Of a stretch of DNA of 37,849 nt, positions 13,842-22,544 are shown piece by piece (positions within the stretch are counted from its first letter, which is position 1; every line of letters begins with the position of its first letter). Both the position numbers and the translations under genes were made by a program. Origin of the DNA: an uncultured Clostridia bacterium (GTDB taxonomy: Bacteria > Bacillota > Clostridia > Oscillospirales > Acutalibacteraceae); NCBI GenBank assembly GCA_937892525.1, contig CALAEV010000030.1, positions 1 to 37,849 on the forward strand, in the 5' to 3' direction. The notes under the pieces are model-generated. The model worked only from the letters and a program-made list of their open reading frames with translations, did not search any database and had not been told where the DNA came from.

Positions 13842-15185
13842 CTATTTATCTGTAAGATTTATAATATTTTTCTTCCACATTCCTGTAAAATAGAATATAC
13901 ACGAAATTGCCGTAGCGAAAAGCCATCCGATAGGCCATGAGTACCAGATGCCTTGCTGTAAAAATATTGGCGATAATAAAAATGAAAGTACAACTCTCAA
14001 AAGTAAATCAGAGAAGGTTGAAACCATAAATATATTAACAGCACCACTACCACGAAGTACACCATCAATTATAAGTTTAATTGAAATAAATAAGTAAAAT
14101 GGTGCAACTGTTTTTAAAAACGCAACACCAGCATTAATAATAGCAACATCATTACTGTTAACAAATATTCGCATCATAATATCAGGGCAGAAATTGTAGA
14201 GAATAAATAGGGGAGTTGTAATCACAAAAGAAACAATATATAAAGATTTTACTCCCTTTTTTATTCGTTCAACCTTGCCTGCACCAACATTCTGTGCAGT
14301 ATAACTTGACATACTATTGCCAAGAGCAGTAAGCGTTGTAATTGTAAATGTATTTAGTTTACCTGCTGCTGAAAAACCTGCAACAACAATATCGCCAAAG
14401 GTATTTACGAGACCTTGAATGAAAATATTGCCTACCGAAACAAAACTTTGTTGCAATATACTTGGAATTGCAACAAAAAGTATCTTTTTTAGTATTTCAA
14501 ATGAAAAGATTTCTACTTTGCCACAATTAAGCTTTTTAATCCGTAGTATCAATGTAATAAATGATAATAGTGATGCGAGTCCTTGTGCTATAAATGTAGC
14601 CCAGGCAACACCTGAAACACCTAAACTAGTAAATTTAACAAGTATGTAGTCAAGCGTCACATTAAATACAGAGGATAAAATTAAGAAGAAAAGGGGAGTT
14701 TTTGAATCACCTAAAGCAGTAAAAATACCTGTACATACATTATATAAAAATAAAAATAACAGACCTGAAGTATAGATATTAAGATAATCAGAAGACGCAT
14801 TAAATAAAGTATCTGGAGTGTTTAATTTAACAAGTAAAGGTGATGAAAAAAATAGACCTGATACCGTTAAAACGATGCTTAAAAATAAAATTGAAATAAG
14901 GGATGTACTAATACAGGTTTTCATTTTCGAGTAATTCTTATTACCGAAAAATTGTGAAATAACAACGCTACAACCAATGTTTGAGCCGTTTGCAATAGCC
15001 ATATAAATCATTGTGATTGTATATGAAATACCTATTGATGCAAGTGCGTCGCCACCAAGAAACTGACCTGCAATTATACTATCAGCAATATTATATAATT
15101 GCTGAAACATAACAGAAATTAGCATTGGAATTGTAAATTTTACAAGTACTTTTGCTGGATTACCCGTTGTTAAATCTCTTACCAT
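13842..15185 (-). CDS. MATE-family multidrug/sodium efflux transporter
   Basis: This 447-residue integral membrane protein has about twelve hydrophobic helices in two homologous halves and the MATE opening (TTGNPAKVLVKFTIPMLISVMFQQ, split by LYNIADSIIAGQFLG). MATE transporters export drugs or metabolites in exchange for sodium or protons. The ATG at 15185 follows a G-rich ribosome binding site (GGGGTGG). A longer frame to 15212 starts with TTG inside the terminator of the preceding gene and is rejected. It is directly upstream of the ABC-F gene with a 10-base gap. A shared export and ribosome-protection role is possible but inferred. I see no separate promoter in the short gap, so read-through from upstream is likely. 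Confidence 0.92.
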   Translation of the reverse strand: MVRDLTTGNPAKVLVKFTIPMLISVMFQQLYNIADSIIAGQFLGGDALASIGISYTITMIYMAIANGSNIGCSVVISQFFGNKNYSKMKTCISTSLISILFLSIVLTVSGLFFSSPLLVKLNTPDTLFNASSDYLNIYTSGLLFLFLYNVCTGIFTALGDSKTPLFFLILSSVFNVTLDYILVKFTSLGVSGVAWATFIAQGLASLLSFITLILRIKKLNCGKVEIFSFEILKKILFVAIPSILQQSFVSVGNIFIQGLVNTFGDIVVAGFSAAGKLNTFTITTLTALGNSMSSYTAQNVGAGKVERIKKGVKSLYIVSFVITTPLFILYNFCPDIMMRIFVNSNDVAIINAGVAFLKTVAPFYLFISIKLIIDGVLRGSGAVNIFMVSTFSDLLLRVVLSFLLSPIFLQQGIWYSWPIGWLFATAISCIFYFTGMWKKNIINLTDK

Positions 15186-15210
15186 TTTATCCACCCCCCA
15201 TTTCAACCTC

Positions 15211-15240
15211 AAAAAAGGGACTGAATACAGTCCCTTTTTT
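15211..15240 (-). terminator. Terminator of the purine salvage operon
   Basis: A perfect 13-bp stem AAAAAAGGGACTG/CAGTCCCTTTTTT (15211-15223 with 15228-15240) has an AATA loop. It lies six bases past the stop of the FAD oxidoreductase and ends in a T-run on the minus strand. Confidence 0.85.
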
Positions 15241-15246
15241 ATTTAA

Positions 15247-16641
15247 TTATAATGTTTCAAGAATACTTCTTGCTACGCTTATACCGTTTGATGATGCCTG
15301 CATAAGTCCACGTGTAACTGATGCACCATCGCCGATTGCGTGGAGACCTTTAACACTAGTTTCAAAGTTTGTATCAACAACAACTTTATTTGAATAGAAC
15401 TTAACCTCAACACCATAAAGAAGTGTTTCATCACTTGCAATACCAGGCGTAACCTTATCAAGTGCTTCAAGCATTTCTGCAATATCAACCATAATTCTAT
15501 GAGGGAATACAAGCGATAAATCACCTGGAACAGCATCTTTAAGTGTAGGGATAAGATTGTTTCTGCAAAGTCTTTCCGGTGTAGTTCTTCTTCCACGTTT
15601 AAAGTCGCCATAAGTCTGAACAAGAATTTTACCATCACAAAGCATATTACTTAACTGTGCAATCTGTTTACCATATTCAATAGGTGATTTAAATGGTTTT
15701 GTAAAATTCTTTGATACAAGAAGTGCAAAGTTTGTGTTGTTAGTTTTGTATTCAGCAGATTTGTAAGCATGTCCATTAACAACAGCAAGACCATTATCAT
15801 AGTATTCAGTTGCAACTTCGCCGGAAGGGTTAGAACAGAAAGTTCTTACTTTATCATCAAAAGTCTGAGAGTAGTAAACAAGCTTTGCTTCATAAAGATT
15901 TTCGTTTAAGAATTTCATAACTTCATCACGAACTTCAACACGAACACCAACGTCAACAGTGCCAACTTGAGTTTCAATATCGTGGTCTTTACAGATATGA
16001 CTAAGCCATTCTGCACCTTCACGACCTACTGCTGCAACAATCTTGTCAGAATAATATGTTTCTCCACCAGCAACAACACCTTTGACCTGATTATCCTCAA
16101 TGATAATATCAGATACCATTGTGTTAAAAATAATATTACAGCCATTATCTTCAAGATGTTTTTGAAGTCTGCCATAAATCTTATAACCTTCTTCAGTTCC
16201 CAAATGGCGAATTGGGCATTCAATCAGTTTAAGATTAGCATTGATTGCTTTTCTGCGAATTTCTTCTATTTCAGCACGTTTGTCAACGCCATAAACATTT
16301 GTATCAGCACCAAAGCTTAAATAAACATCGTCTGCTTCTTTTAATAATCCCATAGTTTCTTCATAACCAAGAATTTCAGGTAAATGACCACCAACATCAG
16401 GTGAAAGTGAGAGTTTTCCATCAGAAAATGCGCCTGCACCTGCAAAGCCTGTTGTAATAGAACAAGGTTTGCAACCAACACATTTTTTAGTTGTTCGTTT
16501 AGGACACATTCTTTTTTCAATTGAACGTCCTTTTTCAATCATTAAAATATTAATATCTGGCTTTTTAGCAAGTAATTCATAGGCACAGAAAATGCCTGAT
16601 GGACCTGCACCAATAATAATTACATCATATTTATTATTCAT
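15247..16641 (-). CDS. FAD-dependent oxidoreductase of the COG2509 type
   Basis: The 464-residue protein starts with a Rossmann dinucleotide site (VIIIGAGPSGIFCA, GAGPSG at 11-16). A cysteine cluster follows, C46, C54, C57 and C60, within RMCPKRTTKKCVGCKPC. Then comes the family-typical GFAGAGAFSDGKLSLSPDVGG. The C-terminal GDGASVTRGLMQAS is a second FAD-contact pattern. These match uncharacterised FAD-dependent dehydrogenases widespread in Clostridia, whose substrate is unknown. The cysteines could bind iron-sulfur or zinc. It is the last gene of the nup operon, 14 bases after the second permease, so a link to purine metabolism is possible but not shown. The start is supported by AAAGGA upstream. 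Confidence 0.88.
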   Translation of the reverse strand: MNNKYDVIIIGAGPSGIFCAYELLAKKPDINILMIEKGRSIEKRMCPKRTTKKCVGCKPCSITTGFAGAGAFSDGKLSLSPDVGGHLPEILGYEETMGLLKEADDVYLSFGADTNVYGVDKRAEIEEIRRKAINANLKLIECPIRHLGTEEGYKIYGRLQKHLEDNGCNIIFNTMVSDIIIEDNQVKGVVAGGETYYSDKIVAAVGREGAEWLSHICKDHDIETQVGTVDVGVRVEVRDEVMKFLNENLYEAKLVYYSQTFDDKVRTFCSNPSGEVATEYYDNGLAVVNGHAYKSAEYKTNNTNFALLVSKNFTKPFKSPIEYGKQIAQLSNMLCDGKILVQTYGDFKRGRRTTPERLCRNNLIPTLKDAVPGDLSLVFPHRIMVDIAEMLEALDKVTPGIASDETLLYGVEVKFYSNKVVVDTNFETSVKGLHAIGDGASVTRGLMQASSNGISVARSILETL

Positions 16642-16655
16642 AATAATCTTTCCTT

Positions 16656-17624
16656 TTATCTATCTTCTCTAAAGTATGATAATCCAAGTGAAGCAGGTGG
16701 TTGGTTTTCTTTTTTGTTCATCATACTTGTAACAATTAAAACAACGATTGTGATTACATATGGTAACATTTTTAAAATTTCACGTCCTGAAAATGAAATA
16801 TTTCCAAAAACAAAAGCTGAAATATATAATGCACCAAAAAGGTATGAACCAATTATTGAAATATTTGGCTTCCACAATGTGAAAATAACAAGTGCGATTG
16901 CAAGCCAACCGAACGCCTCAATGGTAGATGCGTTTTCCCAACTACCCTTAACATAGTCCATAATATAGAATACGCCACCAAAGCCGGCTATACCACTACC
17001 TATTAAAATTGCAATATATTTATACAGTGTGATATTAACACCCATTGCGTCGGCAGTTGCAGTATTTTCACCTATTGCGCGAAGGTTAAGACCAACCTTA
17101 GTTCGATTAAAAATAAAGGTAGTAATCAAAGCAATAATGATTGCTAAATATACATAAAATCCATGGCCAAATAATACTTTAACAATACCGTCAGAGTTTT
17201 CGGCAAATGGCAAGCATTTAGCAATTATTTTGCCTGCTGTAGAAAAATTACTTTTATCAACATATGAGTGCATCAAAAATTGTGTTATGCCGTTACCAAA
17301 AATTGTAATTGCAAGACCTGTGATATTTTGGTTACAACGGAATGTAATTGTCATTACTGCATAAATTGCACCTGTGAGAGATGCAAAAAGAAATGCACCA
17401 AAAACAGAGGATAAAATTAGCAATAACCATGATGCATTTTCAGCTATTTCCAGGCTATTCATATATAAACTTACAAAAAGACATCCACCAACAGTACCGG
17501 TACACATTATTCCAGGAATACCAAGGTTTAAGTGACCTGCTTTTTCTGTAATCGTTTCACCAATGCAACCGAAAAGAAGAACTGTGCCAATTGCAATAGC
17601 ACTCATTAAGAATGTAACTGTCAT
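16656..17624 (-). CDS. nupQ: Nucleoside ABC transporter permease, NupQ/YufQ-like
   Basis: This 322-residue membrane protein has about eight to ten hydrophobic segments and the branched-chain/BMP-type permease signature GENTATADAMGVNITLYKY, followed by SGIAGFGGVFYIM. In the NupNOPQ-type transporter this is the second permease forming the channel for purine nucleosides. Its ATG overlaps the stop of the preceding permease by four bases (ATGA), a sign of translational coupling. The substrate is assigned by similarity of the set and by the neighbouring xpt gene. Transport of a different nucleoside, or a related BMP-bound ligand, remains possible. Confidence 0.85.
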   Translation of the reverse strand: MTVTFLMSAIAIGTVLLFGCIGETITEKAGHLNLGIPGIMCTGTVGGCLFVSLYMNSLEIAENASWLLLILSSVFGAFLFASLTGAIYAVMTITFRCNQNITGLAITIFGNGITQFLMHSYVDKSNFSTAGKIIAKCLPFAENSDGIVKVLFGHGFYVYLAIIIALITTFIFNRTKVGLNLRAIGENTATADAMGVNITLYKYIAILIGSGIAGFGGVFYIMDYVKGSWENASTIEAFGWLAIALVIFTLWKPNISIIGSYLFGALYISAFVFGNISFSGREILKMLPYVITIVVLIVTSMMNKKENQPPASLGLSYFREDR

Positions 17625-18721
17625 CTCTTAATTTCCTCCTTTTCTTTTTTTCTGAATACAAGCTTGTAGTTAATAAAGAATGAACAAATAATTACAGCAA
17701 AATAAACAACGCCAACAACAATGTTAGATATTGAATCATTTGTAAACATAAAAGTCTTTCTAACTTCTACCATACCTTTGGAAATAAAGGTGATGAAAAA
17801 GCTTGTAAGTATAATAATTAATGGGTTAAATGCTGCAAGCCAAGTAGCCATTATACCGGTAAAGCCCATATTGTTTGCTGATGATGTACTTATTGTGTGG
17901 TTAATTGAACCTGCAAGGACAAAACCTACAAGACCTGCAATTGCACCTGATAAAATCATTGTTCTGATGATAACTTTATCAACTTTAATGCCTACATATT
18001 TTGCTGTGTTAATGCTTTCACCAACAACAGTAATTTCGTAACCATGTTTTGATGAACGAAGATAAACATGCATTAAAATTGTAATTACTACAAATAAAAT
18101 GATTGGTAATAAATATTTGTTTCCAATATCAGGAATATTACCATAAGAAATTGGAGCTAAAACACCAGAACCAGATTTAACCCAAATTGTAATGCATAAA
18201 GATACAAGACTCTGTGCAATATAGTTCATCATAAGAGTAAATAATGATTCGTTAGTATTAAACTTTGCTTTGAATATTGCGGGAATGGCTGCCCATATTG
18301 CGCCTGCGGATACACTTGCTAAAAGCATAAGTGGAATTATAACAGAATCGTCCACTTTACCACCAAGGTAAAACATACAAGCAATTGCTGCAAGGCAACC
18401 AACAAGAATTTGTCCATTACCACCTAAGTTCCAAAATTTCATTTTAAAGGCAGGTAGTAAAGCCATTGAGGTACCAAGAAGGAGGGAGGTATCTTGAAGC
18501 AAAAGCCAGAATTTTCGTTCGCTTCCAAATGCACCTGTAAATAATGATTGGAAGAAATCACCTAAATTCTTATCGGAAAACATCATAGAAATAAATCCAC
18601 TTAAAAGAAGTCCTCCAATAATGGCGATGGAATAAATAAGAATTATTTTTTGAATTTTAATATTATCTCGTTTAACAATTCGAATAAAAGGTTCTTTCAA
18701 ATTGTTTTTATTCTTTTTCAT
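17621..18721 (-). CDS. nupP: Nucleoside ABC transporter permease, NupP/YufP-like
   Basis: This 366-residue membrane protein begins with a basic cytoplasmic tail of about 24 residues, followed by nine or so hydrophobic segments. The permease loop VVGESINTAKYVGIKVDKV, followed by SGAIAGLVGFVLAGS, aligns with the corresponding loop of NupQ, as expected for heterodimeric BMP-type permeases. It overlaps both neighbours by ATGA junctions, downstream of the ATPase and upstream of nupQ. Function as half of the nucleoside channel follows from family and operon context. Confidence 0.85.
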   Translation of the reverse strand: MKKNKNNLKEPFIRIVKRDNIKIQKIILIYSIAIIGGLLLSGFISMMFSDKNLGDFFQSLFTGAFGSERKFWLLLQDTSLLLGTSMALLPAFKMKFWNLGGNGQILVGCLAAIACMFYLGGKVDDSVIIPLMLLASVSAGAIWAAIPAIFKAKFNTNESLFTLMMNYIAQSLVSLCITIWVKSGSGVLAPISYGNIPDIGNKYLLPIILFVVITILMHVYLRSSKHGYEITVVGESINTAKYVGIKVDKVIIRTMILSGAIAGLVGFVLAGSINHTISTSSANNMGFTGIMATWLAAFNPLIIILTSFFITFISKGMVEVRKTFMFTNDSISNIVVGVVYFAVIICSFFINYKLVFRKKEKEEIKR

Positions 18722-20418
18722 TCCGTCACCCCACTTTCTTTAGATTGTACCATCAAAAGACCGATTTCATCTTTTGTTGTTGTTCTGGCATCAACGATAC
18801 CTGAAACCTTACCACCACTTAGAACTAATATTCTGTCACTAAGTGCCATCAATACGTCCAAATCTTCACCAACAAAAATTATAGAAACGCCTTTCTGCTT
18901 TTGCTCGTTAAGAAGATTATATATAGTGTATGATGAGTTAATATCAAGCCCGCGAACAGGGTATGCAGTCATTAAAATTGCAGGAGCAGCAGCAATTTCA
19001 CGGCCAACAAGCACTTTTTGAACATTACCACCAGATAACTTTCTTACAGCAGTATGTGAATCTGGTGTATTTACCTTTAATTCATCAATAATTCTATCAG
19101 CAAGGTCTTGTGGGCGTTTTCTGTCAAGAAAAACTGACTTACCTTTACGATAACTACGAAGCATCATATTGTCAACAATATCCATATTGCCAACAAGTCC
19201 CATTCCAAGTCTGTCTTCAGGGACAAAAGAAAGGCGAATACCAAGTTCACGAATTTCCCTTGGAGTTTTATTTTTTAAGTTTATTACTTCATCTTCTTTG
19301 AAAATGATTTTTTCACTATTAACAAGTTCCTTGATTTCTTTTTTAGATAACTTTGTGAAGTCAATATCATTTCCTTTTTCATCTATAAATGCGTTTTCAT
19401 TAGCAAGCTCCATAACTCGCTTGTATGTTTTATGGAAGAATGAAACAGGCTTATCTTTTTTAGGATGATAATAAATTAATGTACCACTTTCATATTTATT
19501 AAGCCCAGCAATTGCTTCAAGTAGTTCCTTTTGACCACTACCTGCAATACCTGCAATACCAAGAATTTCACCGCCGAAAGCCTCAAAAGAAACATTGTCA
19601 ACTACATTGTAACCGTCAGGATTTTTCACTGTTAAACCTGAAACTGAAAGTCTTAATTTACTGTTTTCAGGCTCTGTACGGTTTATGTTAAGGTCAATCT
19701 TTTCGCCAACCATCATTTCAGTAAGCTCTTTTTCAGAGGTTTCTGAAGTGTTTACCGTAGCAATGTGGTCACCCTTGCGTAAAACTGTTACTCTGTCAGA
19801 GATTTCCATAACCTCATTTAACTTATGCGTAATGATAATTATTGATTTACCATCATCTCTCATTGCACTTAAAACTTTGAACAAACTTCTAATTTCTTGT
19901 GGAGTTAAAACTGCTGTAGGCTCGTCCAATATAAGAATATCAGCACCTCTGTATAAAACCTTTAAGATTTCAACAGTTTGCTTTTCAGAAACAGACATTT
20001 CGTAGATTTTTTTATCAAGATTTATGTTGAATCCGTATTTTTTTGCCATTTCTTTAATACGGTTATTTACTTCTTTAAGATTAAATTTTTCGCCTTCAAC
20101 ACCTAATGCAACATTTTGTGCTGCAGTAAAAATATCAATTAACTTGAAGTGTTGATGAATCATACCGATTTTGTGGTCAAATGCATCACGAGGGGAGCGA
20201 ATAACAACTTCTTCGCCATTAATAAGTATTTTACCGGAGTCAGGATAGTAAATTCCTGCAACCATATTCATAAGGGTTGTTTTACCACAACCATTTTCAC
20301 CGAGAATAGAAAGAATTTCACCTTTATATACATCTAAACTAACATTATTGTTTGCAATAACCTTAGCACCAAACTTTTTAGTAATGTTTTTTAATTGTAA
20401 AATAACAGTTTTGTTCAT
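18718..20418 (-). CDS. nupO: Nucleoside ABC transporter ATPase, two nucleotide-binding domains, NupO/YufO-like
   Basis: This 566-residue tandem ABC ATPase has, in NBD1, GENGCGKTT (about 40-48), MSVSEKQ in place of the usual LSGGQ, and LILDEPTAVLTPQE. NBD2 has GIAGSGQKE, LSGGNVQKVLVGRE and a degenerate Walker B stretch (ILMTAYPVRGLD). This asymmetry is normal in sugar and nucleoside ATPases of the RbsA/NupO type. NBD2 carries an insertion of roughly 55-60 charged residues (between LIYYHPKKDK and INLKNKTPREIREL), which makes the protein longer than the usual 505-515. The start follows AAGGAG. It overlaps nupP by four bases and is separated from the lipoprotein gene by a hairpin. Confidence 0.87.
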   Translation of the reverse strand: MNKTVILQLKNITKKFGAKVIANNNVSLDVYKGEILSILGENGCGKTTLMNMVAGIYYPDSGKILINGEEVVIRSPRDAFDHKIGMIHQHFKLIDIFTAAQNVALGVEGEKFNLKEVNNRIKEMAKKYGFNINLDKKIYEMSVSEKQTVEILKVLYRGADILILDEPTAVLTPQEIRSLFKVLSAMRDDGKSIIIITHKLNEVMEISDRVTVLRKGDHIATVNTSETSEKELTEMMVGEKIDLNINRTEPENSKLRLSVSGLTVKNPDGYNVVDNVSFEAFGGEILGIAGIAGSGQKELLEAIAGLNKYESGTLIYYHPKKDKPVSFFHKTYKRVMELANENAFIDEKGNDIDFTKLSKKEIKELVNSEKIIFKEDEVINLKNKTPREIRELGIRLSFVPEDRLGMGLVGNMDIVDNMMLRSYRKGKSVFLDRKRPQDLADRIIDELKVNTPDSHTAVRKLSGGNVQKVLVGREIAAAPAILMTAYPVRGLDINSSYTIYNLLNEQKQKGVSIIFVGEDLDVLMALSDRILVLSGGKVSGIVDARTTTKDEIGLLMVQSKESGVTE

Positions 20419-20466
20419 AACAAACTCCTTAATTAATAAAGGATATATATTTTGCTAATCATTCAA

Positions 20467-20496
20467 GAAAGGCGAAGTTTTTGCGCTTCGCCTTTC
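20467..20496. terminator. Intra-operon hairpin between the lipoprotein and ATPase genes
   Basis: A perfect 11-bp stem GAAAGGCGAAG/CTTCGCCTTTC (20467-20477 with 20486-20496) has an 8-base loop. On the minus strand it is followed by only a weak T-run, so it is likely a partial terminator or an mRNA 3'-protecting stem that raises lipoprotein output relative to the downstream genes. Confidence 0.6.
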
Positions 20497-20529
20497 CCAT
20501 TAATTAAGCAAGAATAACTTTAAAATAAA

Positions 20530-21753
20530 TTATTCTGTGATAGCTGTAATACCGTCAATAATAACGTTGAAGTAAGGAGCTGAACGCTTTGCACTTTCAT
20601 TTACAAAAGTGATGCCGTTAGCTGTTTCAACAACTTCTGTTTCAGGAACGAAATCGCCTGCATCGTCAACGTCGGCGATAAATGAAGTTAATGGCTTACC
20701 ATCAACTGTGAATGTTGAGCAATCAAATACCTTAACTGAACCATCTTTAAGACCTGCTATAACAGCATCAAGTTTTTCCTGTGTGCCTTTTGCAGCAGCA
20801 GTACCAAGAGCTGTGATTTCTACTGAACCTGTTGCAATTGTACCTGTCCAGTCTGCATTAATTGCTTTGTCGTTCTGAACGCAATCAATGATGTACTCAA
20901 AGTATGGAGTCCAGTTGATTCTTGAAGCGATAATGAAGGTGTTTGGACATTTTTCAACAGTTGAACCATTGTAAGATACGTTAGGAATGTTTCTTTCTTC
21001 ACAAGCTGTAGGAGCACCCCATGAGTCAGCATGCTGTGAAATTAATTTACAACCATTGTCGATAAGAGCGAGCGCTGTTGTCTTTTCTGCTGCTTCATCA
21101 TACCATGAGTTTGTATAACGAACTTCCATTTTAACGTTTTCTACAACCGATTTAACACCGAGGTAAAATGATGTGTAACCTGAAATAACTTCAGCGTATG
21201 GGAAAGCACCAACATAACCGATTTTTGCGTTTTCGTCAGAAACTTTACCGTTTTCATCGCCGTAAAGTTCAACAAGTTTCATACCTGCTGCAACACCTGC
21301 AAGGTATCTGCCTTCATAGATTGAAGCAAATGCATTGTGGAAGTTTGCAAGACCTTCTGTGTGAGCTCTTGTACCAGTAGCGTGGCAGAATTCAACGTCT
21401 GTGAATTCCTTAGCTGCCTGAATCATATAAGGTTCATGACCGAATGAATCAGCAAAGATAAGGTCATAGCTTTCTGCTAAGTCAGCTGCCTGGTCATAAC
21501 AAGCTGTTCCTTCAGGAATGTCAGTAACGATTGTGTAATCGTCAGATGTGAGACCCTTGTTTGCACAAGCCTGTTTGAAAGCATCGATGAAGTTCTTGTC
21601 ATAAGTTGAAGAATCACCGTGTAAGCAGATAAGAGCTGCTTTTACTTTTTTTACATCAGGTTCATCCGGTTTTTTATCGCCACAAGCAGCAAAGCAAGTA
21701 ACGATAAGAGCAATAGCCATTACTACTGCAAGTACTTTTTTGAGATTTTTCAT
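20530..21753 (-). CDS. nupN: BMP-family nucleoside-binding lipoprotein (NupN/YufN-like)
   Basis: This 407-residue lipoprotein has a lysine-rich start and hydrophobic core ending in FAAC, with the acylated cysteine at 24. The mature part matches the basic membrane protein (BMP) family: HGDSSTYDKNFIDAFKQA, then DLIFADSFGHEPYMIQAA and KIGYVGAFPYAEVISGY, with LISQHADSWGAP later. BMP proteins are the extracytoplasmic binding subunits for purine nucleosides in NupNOPQ-type ABC transporters. It follows xpt by 54 bases and precedes the ATPase, so uptake and salvage are co-expressed. A ribosome binding site (AAAGGAGAG) precedes the ATG. Its codon use is more G+C- and preference-biased than its neighbours, as expected of an abundant protein. 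Confidence 0.88.
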   Translation of the reverse strand: MKNLKKVLAVVMAIALIVTCFAACGDKKPDEPDVKKVKAALICLHGDSSTYDKNFIDAFKQACANKGLTSDDYTIVTDIPEGTACYDQAADLAESYDLIFADSFGHEPYMIQAAKEFTDVEFCHATGTRAHTEGLANFHNAFASIYEGRYLAGVAAGMKLVELYGDENGKVSDENAKIGYVGAFPYAEVISGYTSFYLGVKSVVENVKMEVRYTNSWYDEAAEKTTALALIDNGCKLISQHADSWGAPTACEERNIPNVSYNGSTVEKCPNTFIIASRINWTPYFEYIIDCVQNDKAINADWTGTIATGSVEITALGTAAAKGTQEKLDAVIAGLKDGSVKVFDCSTFTVDGKPLTSFIADVDDAGDFVPETEVVETANGITFVNESAKRSAPYFNVIIDGITAITE

Positions 21754-21807
21754 AAAACTTTTCTCTCCTTTATTTTTTGTAATATTTTTTACAGCGTAGT
21801 GCTGTTA

Positions 21808-22389
21808 TTACCTTGTGCCAAAAACTATTTCACCAGTTTCGTCATTCATTGAATCAATAATAGCCATTGACTCAACGCGAACACCTTGTGCTCTAAGTTT
21901 GTCACCGCCACCTTGATAGCCTTTTTCAATTGCAATGCCACAACCGGCAAGTTTTGCCCCTGATTGATTAACGATGTTAATAAGACCAATAAGGGCATTT
22001 CCTTTAGCAAGGAAATCGTCTACAATCAAAACAGTATCATTTTCATTAAGGAAATCTTTTGAAACAATAATGTCATATACGCATTGGTGAGTGAATGATT
22101 CAACCTTACTAGTATAAACGTCACCTTTAATATTTAATGTTTTAGATTTTTTTGCGAAAAGAAGAGGACAATTGAAAAACTGCGCCACCATACAACCTAC
22201 ACCGATGCCAGAAGCTTCGATTGTAAGCACTTTTGTAATGTCACAGTCTTTGTAAAGCTTTTTCAGTTCCTTACCCATTTCTGAAAGGAGATTAACATCA
22301 AGTTGATGGTTAAGAAAACTATCTACTTTAAGCACATTTCCTGCAAAAACTTTACCGTCTTTTAAAATTCGTTCTTCTAATATTCGCAT
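21808..22389 (-). CDS. xpt: Xanthine phosphoribosyltransferase
   Basis: This 193-residue enzyme adds the ribose-phosphate of PRPP to xanthine, giving XMP in purine salvage. The PRPP-binding loop is VLIVDDFLAKGNA (120-132). The start MRILEERILKDGKVFAGNVLKVDSFLNHQ, read in two parts, is typical of Xpt, and the length matches the family (about 190-194). The ATG at 22389 follows GAGGGC; an alternative start 30 bases upstream has no ribosome binding site. Its own sigma-A promoter lies at 22421-22449. It heads the operon with the BMP transporter. Xpt genes of Firmicutes often sit behind a guanine riboswitch, but the leader here is too short and lacks the motifs. Confidence 0.92.
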   Translation of the reverse strand: MRILEERILKDGKVFAGNVLKVDSFLNHQLDVNLLSEMGKELKKLYKDCDITKVLTIEASGIGVGCMVAQFFNCPLLFAKKSKTLNIKGDVYTSKVESFTHQCVYDIIVSKDFLNENDTVLIVDDFLAKGNALIGLINIVNQSGAKLAGCGIAIEKGYQGGGDKLRAQGVRVESMAIIDSMNDETGEIVFGTR

Positions 22390-22420
22390 AATTTTGCCCT
22401 CTATCATCAAGATACACATA

Positions 22421-22449
22421 ATTATACTTCAAATCAATAAAAAAAACAA
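22421..22449 (-). promoter_or_regulatory. Promoter of the xpt-nup operon
   Basis: On the minus strand the -35 is TTGTTT (22444-22449), the spacer is 17 bases and the -10 is TATAAT (22421-22426). The leader to the xpt start is only about 25 bases, leaving no room for a riboswitch. Confidence 0.7.
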
Positions 22450-22544
22450 TATTTTTTAATGTTTTATTCGTGGAATTTTTTAATAAATATTTGGTAAAAA
22501 TAGATAAAAAGAAAATCATCAGATTTTCAATTAGGAGGTATAAA

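Noticed and set aside
22390..22544. Guanine riboswitch in front of xpt
   Set aside because: The promoter lies about 30-60 bases from the start codon, leaving a leader of about 25 bases, and no TATA-GGATATGG-type core motif is present.
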